Assembly: GCA_900319855.1 (NCBI GenBank)
Contig: ONQC01000008.1
Span: 1 to 64,000 of the forward strand
DNA: 64,000 bases
Direction of reading: 5' to 3'
DNA from: an uncultured Bacteroidales bacterium
Lineage (GTDB): Bacteria > Bacteroidota > Bacteroidia > Bacteroidales > UBA932
Shown here in pieces: positions 1-8,748 of the stretch. Position numbers and translations under genes: made by a program. Every line of letters starts with the position of its first letter. Position 1 is the first letter of the stretch. A model generated the notes under the pieces. That model did not search any database and had not been told where the DNA came from. It worked only from the letters and a program-made list of their open reading frames with translations.

Positions 1-387
1 GTCGAAGGTATCGTCGCAGCGGAAACGCGTGGCGCCCGACATCTCCAGGCCGCGCAGCAAGGGCATCGAGACCCGCGCCGTCAGCGTCCAGTCCTTCAGC
101 CGCCGGGTGACGCTTGCAGGAATGTTTTCGACCCCGATCTTCAGGCAGCCGTCGGACACCTTGACGACCAGGTACTTCTCTACGGATTCAGGCAGCGTCA
201 CTTCCACGGAGAAGCGGTCGGACTTCTCCACGGTCAGGTCGACGATGCCGCTGATATCGATCTGCGTAAAGTTCCGCACGTTGAACGAGCGGGTGGCATA
301 GGCAGGCGCGGTCGTTGTTTCGTCGCCGGCGAAAACGACGGCCGGCACCAGAAGGAGGAGGCCCAGAAGGGCGATAATCTTTTTCAT
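1..387 (-). CDS. DUF2807 (GIN-domain) secreted protein, 3' part outside the window
   Basis: The visible 129 codons start with a clear signal peptide (MKKIIALLGLLLLVPAVVFA) followed by a beta-rich stretch with the pattern of the putative auto-transporter adhesin head GIN domain (DUF2807), including 'TQIDISGIVDLTVEKSD' and 'GLEMSGATRFRCDD'. Such proteins are exported and form repetitive beta structures; their exact role is unknown. It lies 20 bp downstream of the membrane protein at 408-959 and reads the same way, so it is probably the last gene of the sigma-factor operon. The C-terminal part runs off the left edge, so total length cannot be judged. The ATG at 387 is chosen because the signal peptide begins there. 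Confidence 0.8.
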   Translation of the reverse strand, partial: MKKIIALLGLLLLVPAVVFAGDETTTAPAYATRSFNVRNFTQIDISGIVDLTVEKSDRFSVEVTLPESVEKYLVVKVSDGCLKIGVENIPASVTRRLKDWTLTARVSMPLLRGLEMSGATRFRCDDTFD

Positions 388-407
388 ATCTGCTTTTGTT
401 TATCAGT

Positions 408-959
408 TCAACGATAGGAGCGGCGGGCGGGAACGGCTTCACGCACCGACTGGAGGCCGTCCAGCAATGTTCCGTAATATTCCTTGAGCACGGCGGCCCG
501 TTCCGAAGGGTCCATTTCCTCCGGCAGCTGGTCGATCAGCGGAACGGCTTCCTCGACAATGCTCGCCGCCGACAGGCCGAGGCCGTCGTCCGGCATCCGG
601 GCATAGAGTTCGTCATAGATCTGCGCCACCTGTGCGCTGTACGCCTCGTAGATCTGTATCTGGTCGTCACCCACGCCGGCGAACCAGTCCTGCGTGGCGG
701 GTCGGGCCGGGCGGAGGAGGACGAACAAGGCGGCCAGCGACGCGGCGGCGAGGGTCAGTCCCACCACGCGCGGGAAGGAGATCCATCGCACGGACTTCCG
801 TTCCTTCACGGCCTGTCCCGCCGGGTCGTGTCCGGCTTCCGACAGGGCGGCGTCCAGACGGGCGGCAAACCGCTCCTCGTGCCCCGCCGGCAGGTCAGGA
901 ACCTCCAGTGTTTCAGGATGTTCCCGAAGATATTGTTCCCAATTACTCATCTTCTTCAT
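408..959 (-). CDS. single-pass membrane protein, probable anti-sigma-type partner of the ECF sigma factor
   Basis: A 183-residue protein with a charged cytoplasmic N-terminus (residues 1-58), one hydrophobic segment at about 61-83 ('VVGLTLAAASLAALFVLLRP'), and an acidic, helical outer part. It follows the sigma factor directly: its ATG lies inside the last codons of the restored sigma reading frame, a 17-bp overlap (943-959). A single-TM protein translationally coupled to an ECF sigma gene is the usual arrangement for an anti-sigma factor. I see no conserved zinc-binding His-Cys motif, so the function comes from position and topology only. The next gene downstream is the DUF2807 protein. Confidence 0.65.
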   Translation of the reverse strand: MKKMSNWEQYLREHPETLEVPDLPAGHEERFAARLDAALSEAGHDPAGQAVKERKSVRWISFPRVVGLTLAAASLAALFVLLRPARPATQDWFAGVGDDQIQIYEAYSAQVAQIYDELYARMPDDGLGLSAASIVEEAVPLIDQLPEEMDPSERAAVLKEYYGTLLDGLQSVREAVPARRSYR

Positions 960-1412
960 GCATTTTTTGTTTCAGCAGCGCCGCCAGCCGTTTCCGGGCC
1001 CGGGAATACTGCGCCCGGAGGGTTCCTTCCCGCTCGCCGGTGAGGGCGCTGATCTCACCGTAGTCGAGTGCGCAATGGCGGCACGGATCCGGGCGGGGTC
1101 CGGCGGAGCGACGGCGAGGGTGTCGTCCTCCGGCGCTTCCGTCGCATTATCCATGGCATATTCCGCCAGGAAGGCCTGCTCGCGGGTACGTTTGCGCACA
1201 GCGTCGATGGACGCGCGGATGCAGGTACGGGCCAGCCAGGCGGACTGCTGGGGGGCCGTGGCGGGCCGTTCCGGTGCGGCAATCAGTTTCAAGAGGGTAT
1301 CCTGCATGATCTCCTCGGCCAAGGCGTCGTCGCGCACGATCCGGTAGCTGATCGCAAACAGCCGGCGCGACTGGGCCTTGTAGAGTGCCATGGATTCCTC
1401 TCTCGTCATCAT
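943..1412 (-). pseudogene. ECF-type sigma-70 factor with a disrupted region 4
   Basis: The N-terminal part reads as sigma region 2: 'YKAQSRRLFAISYRIVRDDALAEEIMQDTLLKLI', then 'SAWLARTCIRASIDAVRKR'. The open frame continues to 'DPARIRAAIA' and then changes to non-homologous sequence, stopping at 972. In another frame of the same strand, region 4 appears intact from codon 1068 down to a stop at 943: 'LDYGEISALTGEREGTLRAQYSRARKRL'. Between the two blocks roughly 15-18 residues expected in region 4.1 are missing; only 2 bases remain between the frames, so the lost segment has length 3n+1. Start: two in-frame ATGs at 1412 and 1409, after an AGGAC-like sequence. As read, the product would lack the -35-recognition helix-turn-helix. 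It could be a true deletion or an assembly error. Confidence 0.8.
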
Positions 1413-1679
1413 GTCCTGCTTTCTCTTTTCACCAATAATACGAAAAAAGAGGCAGGATGTTACAGGCATGCCGGAAAAATAATCCGTCTCGCACCATCGC
1501 GCAATCATGCGGCGCAGTGCCCGTTTCGCCAAAAAAGCCGTGCCAGGTAACTGTTTGATGCCCAGTATTATCAATACTTTCCTTCCCTCGATTTCGGGCT
1601 AAGGAGATACACGATTTCTCTAATTATCAGTACGTTATCGGGCACCATGTTCAGGGGGCGATGTGGGCCTCCAGCCGTC

Positions 1680-1753
1680 CCGGCCTCCTTGGAAAGGCCA
1701 TTCGCCCGGATAGGGATGCACGCAGTGCAAGCTGGGCTTTCCAAGGAGGCCGG
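1680..1753. repeat. 17-bp perfect inverted repeat forming a long hairpin
   Basis: The left arm 1680-1696 (ccggcctccttggaaag) is exactly complementary to 1737-1753. After one G/G mismatch at 1697/1736 pairing resumes for three bases (1698-1700 with 1733-1735). The ~40-base spacer holds a smaller palindrome, tgcac-gca-gtgca. It sits downstream of the aspS terminator and is not followed by a T run on either strand, so it is not a simple intrinsic terminator. It might be a REP-like element, a remnant of a small mobile element, or a structured RNA. Confidence 0.7.
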
Positions 1754-1763
1754 AACAACAGCA

Positions 1764-1796
1764 AAGAAGCCCTGCGACGGCAATCACAGGGCTTCA
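1764..1796 (-). terminator. probable aspS terminator hairpin
   Basis: Arms gaagccctg (1766-1774) and cagggcttc (1787-1795) pair perfectly around a 12-base loop. Read leftward the hairpin is followed by TTTGCTGTTGTT, a moderately T-rich tract. It begins about 45 bp after the aspS stop codon. Confidence 0.6.
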
Positions 1797-1840
1797 TGAT
1801 GTTTATTCCAGAGAATCAGGCAGCCGGGGGCCGCCGACCT

Positions 1841-3613
<1,773 letters not shown>

Positions 3614-3639
3614 GGATCAGAATTTTTTCGTTGGAAATG

Positions 3640-3647
3640 CAAAAGTA
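3640..3647 (-). promoter_or_regulatory. aspS promoter -7 box
   Basis: On the minus strand the sequence reads TACTTTTG, matching the Bacteroidota -7 consensus TAnnTTTG, 27 bases before the aspS ATG. No clear TTG -33 element is visible. It lies about 23 bp from the divergent rsmA box, so the two promoters share their upstream DNA. Confidence 0.5.
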
Positions 3648-3669
3648 GCAATTTTACGGTGATTTACGC

Positions 3670-3678
3670 TATCTTTGC
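3670..3678 (+). promoter_or_regulatory. rsmA promoter -7 box
   Basis: TATCTTTGC fits TAnnTTTG exactly and lies 46 bases before the chosen rsmA start. It supports the ATG at 3725 over the upstream in-frame start at 3599, which lies before this box. Confidence 0.55.
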
Positions 3679-3724
3679 GGCAAGAATTGCCGATAGCGGG
3701 TCCGCTCCGGCGAAAAATGACAAA

Positions 3725-4531
3725 ATGGAAGTTAGGGCAAAGAAGGCCTTGGGCCAACATTTTCTGACCGACCAGGGAATCGCCAAAGCGATTGTAGATG
3801 CACTCGAAATCCCGGCCGGTACCGTTTCCCCGGTGCTGGAAGTCGGACCGGGCATGGGCGTGCTGACGCAGTATCTGCTGCAGCGCAGCGACGTGGACCT
3901 CAAACTGGTGGAGATCGACGGGGAATCCGTCGAATACCTCCGCGCCCATTTCCCGGACATGCAAGGCCGCCTGCTGCAGGAGGATTTCCTCAAGATGCAG
4001 CTGGCCAAGCATTTCCAAGGGGCCTTTGCCGTCATCGGCAACTTCCCCTACAACATTTCCTCGCAGATTTTCTTCAAGATCCTGGACCACCGGGAGCAGG
4101 TCCCGCAGGTCGTCTGCATGATCCAGAAAGAAGTGGCCGAGCGCATCGCGGAAGGGCCCGGCACGAAGGCCTACGGCATCCTGTCGGTCCTGCTGCAGGC
4201 CTGGTATGACATCGAATATCTCTTCTCCGTCGGCTCCGGCTGTTTCGCCCCGCCGCCCAAGGTCCAGTCCGCCGTCATCCGGCTGCGCCGGAACGGCCGC
4301 CAGTCCCTCGGCTGCGACGAGGCCCTCTTCAAGACCGTCGTCAAGACGGCTTTCGGCCAGCGTCGCAAGATGATGCGCAACCCCCTCAAGCCCCTGGCCC
4401 GCGCCAAGGCCCAGCGGGAAAACTGGTCCGAAGACCAGCTCGCGGCATTCCTGCGCGACCCGGTCTTCGACCTTCGTCCGGAGCAGCTCAGCGTCGAGGA
4501 CTTCATCGCCCTCACCCTCCGGCTGCAATAG
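3725..4531 (+). CDS. rsmA: 16S rRNA (adenine1518-N6/adenine1519-N6)-dimethyltransferase
   Basis: Also called KsgA. It uses S-adenosylmethionine to dimethylate two adjacent adenines in the 3' helix of 16S rRNA during small-subunit assembly. Of 268 residues, the N-terminal 'ALGQHFLTD' and SAM-binding 'VLEVGPGMGVLTQYLL' are typical, the catalytic motif reads NFPYNIS (usually N-L/I-PYN-I/V), and the C-terminal domain contains 'GCFAPPPKVQSAVIRL'. The frame extends to 3599, but the ATG at 3725 matches the family N-terminus and lies after the promoter box. It converges with the MgtC gene, only 3 bp separating the stops. Confidence 0.97.
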   Translation: MEVRAKKALGQHFLTDQGIAKAIVDALEIPAGTVSPVLEVGPGMGVLTQYLLQRSDVDLKLVEIDGESVEYLRAHFPDMQGRLLQEDFLKMQLAKHFQGAFAVIGNFPYNISSQIFFKILDHREQVPQVVCMIQKEVAERIAEGPGTKAYGILSVLLQAWYDIEYLFSVGSGCFAPPPKVQSAVIRLRRNGRQSLGCDEALFKTVVKTAFGQRRKMMRNPLKPLARAKAQRENWSEDQLAAFLRDPVFDLRPEQLSVEDFIALTLRLQ

Positions 4532-4534
4532 CTG

Positions 4535-5185
4535 TCAGCTTACAATACTTTCAAGATGGACGCCCGAAAGGGTGTCGAGCAGGGCGGAAAGCCGCTCTGC
4601 GGAGAATTTGCGCGACACGCGGAACTCGGCCCGCATGACATACCGGCCGGGCGCTTCGGCGGTGCTCTCCTGCTGCAAGGTATAGGACAGCACGTTCAGC
4701 CCCGCCGCCCGGAGGGCTCCCAGGGAACGCATCAGGGCGTCCTTGTCGTCCACAGACCAGGCCACGGTCAGGTTGCGGTCATGGAGTTGGAGGGTATTCA
4801 TGAGCTCCAGGATCAGGAGGGCCATCAGCGTCGCCGCCCCGGCCAGCAGGTACATCCCGCCACCGCAGGCCAGGCCGATGGCCGCCGCGACCCAGATACC
4901 CGCCGCCGTGGTCAGGCCCCGGACGGCATTCTTCTGGAAAATGATCGTACCCGCACCGATGAAACCCATGCCGGAAACGACCTGGGCCGCCACGCGCGAC
5001 GCATCGAAGGAACCGGTGAAACCGAATTGGGAAATCACCATCAGCAGGCCGCTGCCCAACGCGACGAGGAAGTGGGTGCGGACACCCGCTTCCTTGGCGC
5101 GCAGTTCCCGTTCCAGCCCGACGAGCCCGCCCAGCAGGCCCGCCACCAGGATCCGCAGGATCAGGTTCCAGATCGGCGGGGTCAT
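4535..5185 (-). CDS. MgtC/SapB family membrane protein
   Basis: A 216-residue protein with the MgtC signature: hydrophobic N-terminal half with 'LGGLVGLERELRAKEAGVRTHFLVALGSGLLM', 'VSGMGFIGAGTIIFQ' and 'VRGLTTAAGIWVAAAIGLA', then a soluble C-terminal ACT-like part. Family members are linked to magnesium limitation, ATP synthase control and intramacrophage survival in other phyla; the role here is unknown. The ATG at 5185 overlaps the stop of the upstream XRE gene (ATGA), showing translational coupling and excluding the longer N-terminal extension. It is the last gene of the NfeD-flotillin-XRE operon. Confidence 0.92.
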   Translation of the reverse strand: MTPPIWNLILRILVAGLLGGLVGLERELRAKEAGVRTHFLVALGSGLLMVISQFGFTGSFDASRVAAQVVSGMGFIGAGTIIFQKNAVRGLTTAAGIWVAAAIGLACGGGMYLLAGAATLMALLILELMNTLQLHDRNLTVAWSVDDKDALMRSLGALRAAGLNVLSYTLQQESTAEAPGRYVMRAEFRVSRKFSAERLSALLDTLSGVHLESIVS

Positions 5186-5409
5186 GGCTCGGAAGGCGTT
5201 TCCTCTCCCGGCTGGTATTCCAGCAGGTCTCCCGGCTGGCAATCCAGCGCCTTGCACAGGGCGGAGAGGGTGGTGAATCGGACGGCCTTCGCCTTCCCCG
5301 TCTTCAGGATCGACAGGTTCGCGGCGGAAATCCCGATTTTTTCCGCCAGCTCGCCGGAAGACATCTTCCGGCGGGCCAGCATGACATCTACATTAACGAT
5401 AATGGGCAT
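5182..5409 (-). CDS. small XRE/Cro-type HTH regulator
   Basis: A 75-residue protein that is almost only a helix-turn-helix domain: 'MLARRKMSSGELAEKIGISAANLSILKTGKAKAVRF' followed by 'LSALCKALDCQPGDLLEYQP'. This is the short YozG-like XRE class, often found next to membrane-protein genes. It lies 2 bp after the flotillin stop and overlaps the MgtC start by 4 bp, so it is translated within the same operon. It may regulate this operon, but no operator can be assigned. Confidence 0.9.
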   Translation of the reverse strand: MPIIVNVDVMLARRKMSSGELAEKIGISAANLSILKTGKAKAVRFTTLSALCKALDCQPGDLLEYQPGEETPSEP

Positions 5410-5411
5410 GA

Positions 5412-6827
5412 TTACTTTTGCTGTTCAGGCTCTCCGGCGGCCTCAGGCGCACCTTTGAGGTAGGACGGAAGATTGAGTCCCGCCATCTTGAACAGTTCGT
5501 CCAGCGGGGGGACCGACTTCATCATGCCGGAGATAAAGTTGGACGTAGCGGTCTTGCCGTCGGTGGTATTGCCGGTATCCCAGACGGTGACCTTGTCGAT
5601 ATTGATACCCTTGACAGCCTCAACCTGGGTCTTGACCAGATCCGGGAGTTTGTCCGCGATCAGCATGGTGACGGCCTTCTCCGGATCGCCGGAAGCAGCC
5701 TGGACCAACTGGTTGAAACCTTCGGCCTGCTTGGTCAGGACCTCCAGCATACCGCGGGCCTGCGCATCCATCTTGGCGAAGATGGCGTCAGCCTCACCCT
5801 TGGCCTTGCGGCGGATCTTCTCAGCCTCTGCCTCGGCGTCGATGATCGCCTTCTCCTTCTCGATCTGGGCAGGCACCACGACATTGGCCTGCTGGGTCGC
5901 CTTTTCACGTTCGGCACGGGCCAGTTCCGCGTCACGCTCGGACTTGTAGGCCTCCTCAAGGGCCTTCGCGGCCTGGACCTTTTCCGCGGCGACGGCGATA
6001 CGGGCGGCTTCCGCCTCCTTCTCGCGACGGGTCGCATCGGAATTCGCGATGGCGATCTTGGAGTTGTTCTCACCCTCGACGGCGCGGGCGTTGGCGTCCG
6101 CTGTCTTGATACGGGTGTCACGGGTCGTTTCCGCAATCCGGATATCCTTGTCCCGGTCGGCCTCGGCCTTACCGATCTCACCGAAACGGTTCTGCTCGGC
6201 CACGCTCTTCTTCGCGTCATTGATGGCCTTGGCGGCCGCCTCCTTACCGAGGGCCTCGATATAGCCGGATTCATCGCGGATATCGGTGACGTTCACGTTG
6301 ATCAGCTTCAGGCCGATCTTGCGGAGTTCCGCCTCCACGTTGGTCGAGACGTTGGCGAGGAATTTGTCGCGGTCGGCGTTGATCTCCTCGATGTCCATCG
6401 TCGCGATGACCAGACGCAGCTGACCGAAGAGGATATCGGTCGCGATGCTCTGGATGCTGTCCACGGACAGGCCCAGCAAACGCTCGGCCGCATTGGTCAT
6501 GTTCTCCGGATCGGTCGAGATACCGACGGTGAACCGGCAGGGGACATCCACGCGGATGTTCTGCTTGGACAGGGCGTTGGTCAGGTTGCACTCGATCGAA
6601 ATCGGCTTGAGGTCAAGGAAGGCATAGTCCTGGAACACCGGCCAGATGAAGGCGGCGCCGCCATGGACACAGCGGGCGGAGGAAATGGATCCCTCCTTGT
6701 TCCGGCCGGTCTTACCGTAGATAACCAGGATCTTGTCGGACGGGCAGCGTTTGTAGCGCTTGAGGATGGCGGCGAGGCTCACGAAGACCACGACCACCAG
6801 GATCAGGATAAGATAGATCTGTTCCAT
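5412..6827 (-). CDS. flotillin-family SPFH membrane protein
   Basis: A 471-residue flotillin-like protein (YuaG/FloT type). An N-terminal hydrophobic segment (residues about 4-22) anchors it; then comes the SPFH/band-7 domain from roughly 27 to 200, with 'ILVIYGKTGRNKEGSISSARCVHGG' and 'IGLKLINVNVTDIRDESGYIEALG'. Residues about 200-370 form a long Ala/Glu/Lys-rich coiled coil that in relatives drives oligomerisation in membrane microdomains. The C-terminus carries a short hydrophobic tail. It lies 13 bp downstream of the NfeD-like gene, the standard partnership of flotillin operons, and is followed after 2 bp by the XRE regulator. Confidence 0.95.
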   Translation of the reverse strand: MEQIYLILILVVVVFVSLAAILKRYKRCPSDKILVIYGKTGRNKEGSISSARCVHGGAAFIWPVFQDYAFLDLKPISIECNLTNALSKQNIRVDVPCRFTVGISTDPENMTNAAERLLGLSVDSIQSIATDILFGQLRLVIATMDIEEINADRDKFLANVSTNVEAELRKIGLKLINVNVTDIRDESGYIEALGKEAAAKAINDAKKSVAEQNRFGEIGKAEADRDKDIRIAETTRDTRIKTADANARAVEGENNSKIAIANSDATRREKEAEAARIAVAAEKVQAAKALEEAYKSERDAELARAEREKATQQANVVVPAQIEKEKAIIDAEAEAEKIRRKAKGEADAIFAKMDAQARGMLEVLTKQAEGFNQLVQAASGDPEKAVTMLIADKLPDLVKTQVEAVKGINIDKVTVWDTGNTTDGKTATSNFISGMMKSVPPLDELFKMAGLNLPSYLKGAPEAAGEPEQQK

Positions 6828-6840
6828 AATTATCTGGGGA

Positions 6841-7449
6841 TTAAATGATCAGGGAATTCAATTCTTCGACCAGCAGGGTGCTGGCATTGATGACTTCGAC
6901 GACCTTGATGGGCGTCCCGGTCTTGAGGGTGTCGCTGTCGGTCAGGGCGGCATACTCCCGCACGGAGCCGTTGATCGTGATCTGGACCTTGCCTTCGCCC
7001 TTGCGCTCGCCCGGGATGGTCAGGTAGACCTTGCCCTGGCAGCCTACGGCCGACTTGTAAACATTGATGGTGCCCGTCTGCTGCATGCCGCTGAGCCATT
7101 TGAACAGGTACATGATCAACGCGACCAGGCCGACACCCACCAGCACGGCAACCGTCATTACGAGCCCGGTGGGACCGTCGCCTTGCAGGAGGACGGCCGT
7201 CCAGCCGAAGCCGAGGCAGAAATTGACCAGGTTGCGGAAGGTAAGCAGGTTCATCCCGTGACCGCCGTCGATGGCGTCCGGAACCTGGGAGTCGCCCCCG
7301 TCGAAATCGATGTCGGAGTCAATGGCATCGGAGTCAGCGCCCAGGAAAGTAGCGATGCTCTGGATGACGAAAATGAGGGAAGCCACAAGGGTGATGGCCC
7401 ACAAGACTTTCATGCTCGGGCTGAGCGCAGCCCACCAAGTTGCAATCAT
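6841..7449 (-). CDS. NfeD-like (YuaF-type) membrane protein
   Basis: A 202-residue protein with a hydrophobic segment at about 14-35, an acidic linker rich in Asp ('GADSDAIDSDIDFDGGD'), two more membrane segments at about 75-120, and a C-terminal OB-fold-like domain ('GTINVYKSAVGCQGKVYLTIPGE'). This is the short NfeD class without the serine-protease domain, which usually sits next to flotillin and is thought to help membrane-microdomain assembly. It is the first gene of the operon. Confidence 0.88.
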   Translation of the reverse strand: MIATWWAALSPSMKVLWAITLVASLIFVIQSIATFLGADSDAIDSDIDFDGGDSQVPDAIDGGHGMNLLTFRNLVNFCLGFGWTAVLLQGDGPTGLVMTVAVLVGVGLVALIMYLFKWLSGMQQTGTINVYKSAVGCQGKVYLTIPGERKGEGKVQITINGSVREYAALTDSDTLKTGTPIKVVEVINASTLLVEELNSLII

Positions 7450-7498
7450 AATTCTCTTGTTTTAAATCCGCCGGAAGGCCCACCTGGACCATCCTGCA

Positions 7499-7507
7499 GC
7501 AAAGATA
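7499..7507 (-). promoter_or_regulatory. promoter of the NfeD-flotillin operon
   Basis: On the minus strand TATCTTTGC, with TTG (plus-strand caa 7527-7529) exactly 19 bp upstream. This matches the Bacteroidota two-element promoter and lies 49 bases before the NfeD ATG. Confidence 0.6.
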
Positions 7508-7557
7508 GAAAGAATTTATCGAAAAACAATAATAATTTCAAAAAACTTTGAAAATAT

Positions 7558-8106
7558 TTATTGTTCGGCGTTGGCGAGCTTCATTCCTTCCGCATCCATA
7601 TAATATATTTGGACGCGCGCGTCTTTGGAAAGGGACATGATGATCTCGCCTCCCGGGACCTGATAATTGGAGACGAACGTGCAATTGCCGTGCTCCAGGG
7701 CGGCGATGGGGTTGTTCTCCGCCAGGGGCGACGAGAACTGCTCGACACACATCTGGGGTTCCCCATAGCGTGCGAACATTTTCATCTTCATCGAATCGTA
7801 CTGGTTCTTCAGGGTTTCCCAGCCGGTCCGCTGCGGATAAGATACCATAATCATATAGACCTGGTAGGTCTTGGGCGTGACCAGGATGGTCACATCCGCC
7901 TGCTCGCCGAGCACCTTGCCGCGCATGAAGGGCTCCTGTTTGTCCTTGGACGCAAAGCGGAATCCGTTGCGGCGCATGATCCGGGTAAAGGTATTGTATT
8001 CGCCTTCCAGGGACATGCCTTCGAAAGAGAGGTGTTTCGTGCCCTGGGCCTGGGCGGCCAATGCCAGAAGCAGGGCGGCCGCTGCGAGGAGGAGTTTTTT
8101 CATCAT
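7558..8106 (-). CDS. secreted protein of unknown function
   Basis: About 182 residues. The N-terminus is a typical Sec signal peptide (MKKLLLAAAALLLALAAQAQ). The mature part is mixed alpha/beta with 'FRFASKDKQEPFMRGKVLGEQADVTILVTPKTYQVYMIMV' split over beta strands and a later helix 'WETLKNQYDSMKMKMFARYGEP'. I do not recognise the family; similar small secreted proteins in Bacteroidales are uncharacterised. Two adjacent ATGs (8106, 8103) could start it; both precede the signal peptide. It is a single-gene unit, divergent from the peroxidase operon. Confidence 0.8.
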   Translation of the reverse strand: MMKKLLLAAAALLLALAAQAQGTKHLSFEGMSLEGEYNTFTRIMRRNGFRFASKDKQEPFMRGKVLGEQADVTILVTPKTYQVYMIMVSYPQRTGWETLKNQYDSMKMKMFARYGEPQMCVEQFSSPLAENNPIAALEHGNCTFVSNYQVPGGEIIMSLSKDARVQIYYMDAEGMKLANAEQ

Positions 8107-8124
8107 GAAAGGGGGTTTTCCACA

Positions 8125-8132
8125 CAAAAATA
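8125..8132 (-). promoter_or_regulatory. -7 box of the secreted protein at 7558-8106
   Basis: The minus strand reads TATTTTTG, fitting TAnnTTTG, 18 bases before the upstream ATG. No clear TTG -33 element is visible. Confidence 0.4.
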
Positions 8133-8156
8133 CGAAAATCATGCAAATATTTTAAA

Positions 8157-8172
8157 ATATCGCTTGCGATAT
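8157..8172. promoter_or_regulatory. operator-like palindrome 1 of the peroxidase-ohrR promoter
   Basis: ATATCGC-TT-GCGATAT is a perfect 7+7 palindrome. It covers the TTG (8164-8166) that serves as the -33 element, so a bound dimer would block RNA polymerase. A MarR/OhrR dimer encoded in this operon is the obvious candidate to bind here (inference). Confidence 0.6.
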
Positions 8173-8194
8173 AAAATTCTTTCCGTATATTTGC
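8164..8194 (+). promoter_or_regulatory. promoter of the peroxidase-ohrR operon
   Basis: TTG at 8164-8166 followed after exactly 19 bp by TATATTTGC at 8186-8194, the Bacteroidota -33/-7 arrangement. The peroxidase start lies 70 bases downstream. Operator-like palindromes lie on both sides of the -7 box. Confidence 0.65.
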
Positions 8195-8206
8195 ATCGTG
8201 AACGAT
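8195..8206. promoter_or_regulatory. operator-like palindrome 2 of the peroxidase-ohrR promoter
   Basis: ATCGT-GA-ACGAT, a perfect 5+5 palindrome immediately downstream of the -7 box, where the transcript should begin. It shares the outer pattern ATCG...CGAT with palindrome 1, whose centre is 36 bp away. Confidence 0.5.
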
Positions 8207-8264
8207 ATAAAAACACGATACATCAGCAGCTTTAATCAACGGACTCTGAAATATCCCCAAAGCC

Positions 8265-8747
8265 ATGGCAAGCATCTATGATTTCAAGGCCATCCGGAAC
8301 AACGGTTCCGAACTCGACTTTGCCGACTACAAAGGCAAAGTCCTGATGGTCGTCAATACCGCCAGCAAATGCGGTTTCACCCCACAGTACAAAGGCCTCG
8401 AGGCCCTTTATCAGAAGTACAAGGACCAGGGTCTGGTCATCCTCGGCTTCCCGTGCGACCAGTTCGCCCACCAGGAGCCCGGAGACGACGAGCAGATCGC
8501 CCAGTTCTGCGAGATCAACTTCGGCGTGACCTTCCCGCTGATGAAAAAGATCGATGTCAACGGCGCCAATGCCGATCCGGTCTTCAAGTTCCTCAAATCC
8601 AAGACCCGCGGACTGCTCGGCAGCTCGGTCAAATGGAACTTCACCAAGTTCCTGATCAGCCGTGACGGCTCCCGCATCGAGCGTTTCGCCCCGGTCACGA
8701 CGCCGGAGTCCCTCGACAAGAAGATCGCCGACTGGCTTGCTGAATAA
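8265..8747 (+). CDS. glutathione peroxidase-family (thioredoxin-dependent) peroxidase
   Basis: A 160-residue cytoplasmic peroxidase. The active-site motif 'NTASKCGFTPQY' places the peroxidatic Cys at 36 (Cys rather than selenocysteine), with Gln70 and Trp124-Asn125 ('VKWNFTKFL') completing the tetrad. A second Cys at 82 ('FCEINFGVTFP') is where the resolving Cys lies in 2-Cys, thioredoxin-dependent members, so reduction by thioredoxin rather than glutathione is likely. It is followed after one base by an OhrR-type regulator, which points to induction by organic hydroperoxides. Confidence 0.95.
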   Translation: MASIYDFKAIRNNGSELDFADYKGKVLMVVNTASKCGFTPQYKGLEALYQKYKDQGLVILGFPCDQFAHQEPGDDEQIAQFCEINFGVTFPLMKKIDVNGANADPVFKFLKSKTRGLLGSSVKWNFTKFLISRDGSRIERFAPVTTPESLDKKIADWLAE

Positions 8748-8748
8748 C

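Larger units (their letters stand above)
1413..1840. other. 428-bp non-coding stretch between aspS and the sigma gene
   Basis: This is the longest gene-free region of the window. It holds the aspS terminator-like hairpin (1766-1795), a large perfect inverted repeat (1680-1753) and a small inverted repeat, agtatt-atc-aatact, at 1564-1578. A possible 70-codon reading frame on the minus strand (1571-1783) is rejected because it is made largely of the two hairpins and has no recognisable protein features. I found no TAnnTTTG promoter box for the sigma gene on the minus strand. Confidence 0.6.

Noticed and set aside
1571..1783. A 70-codon minus-strand frame downstream of aspS
   Set aside because: It runs through the two hairpins and has no recognisable features; the region is better explained as non-coding.
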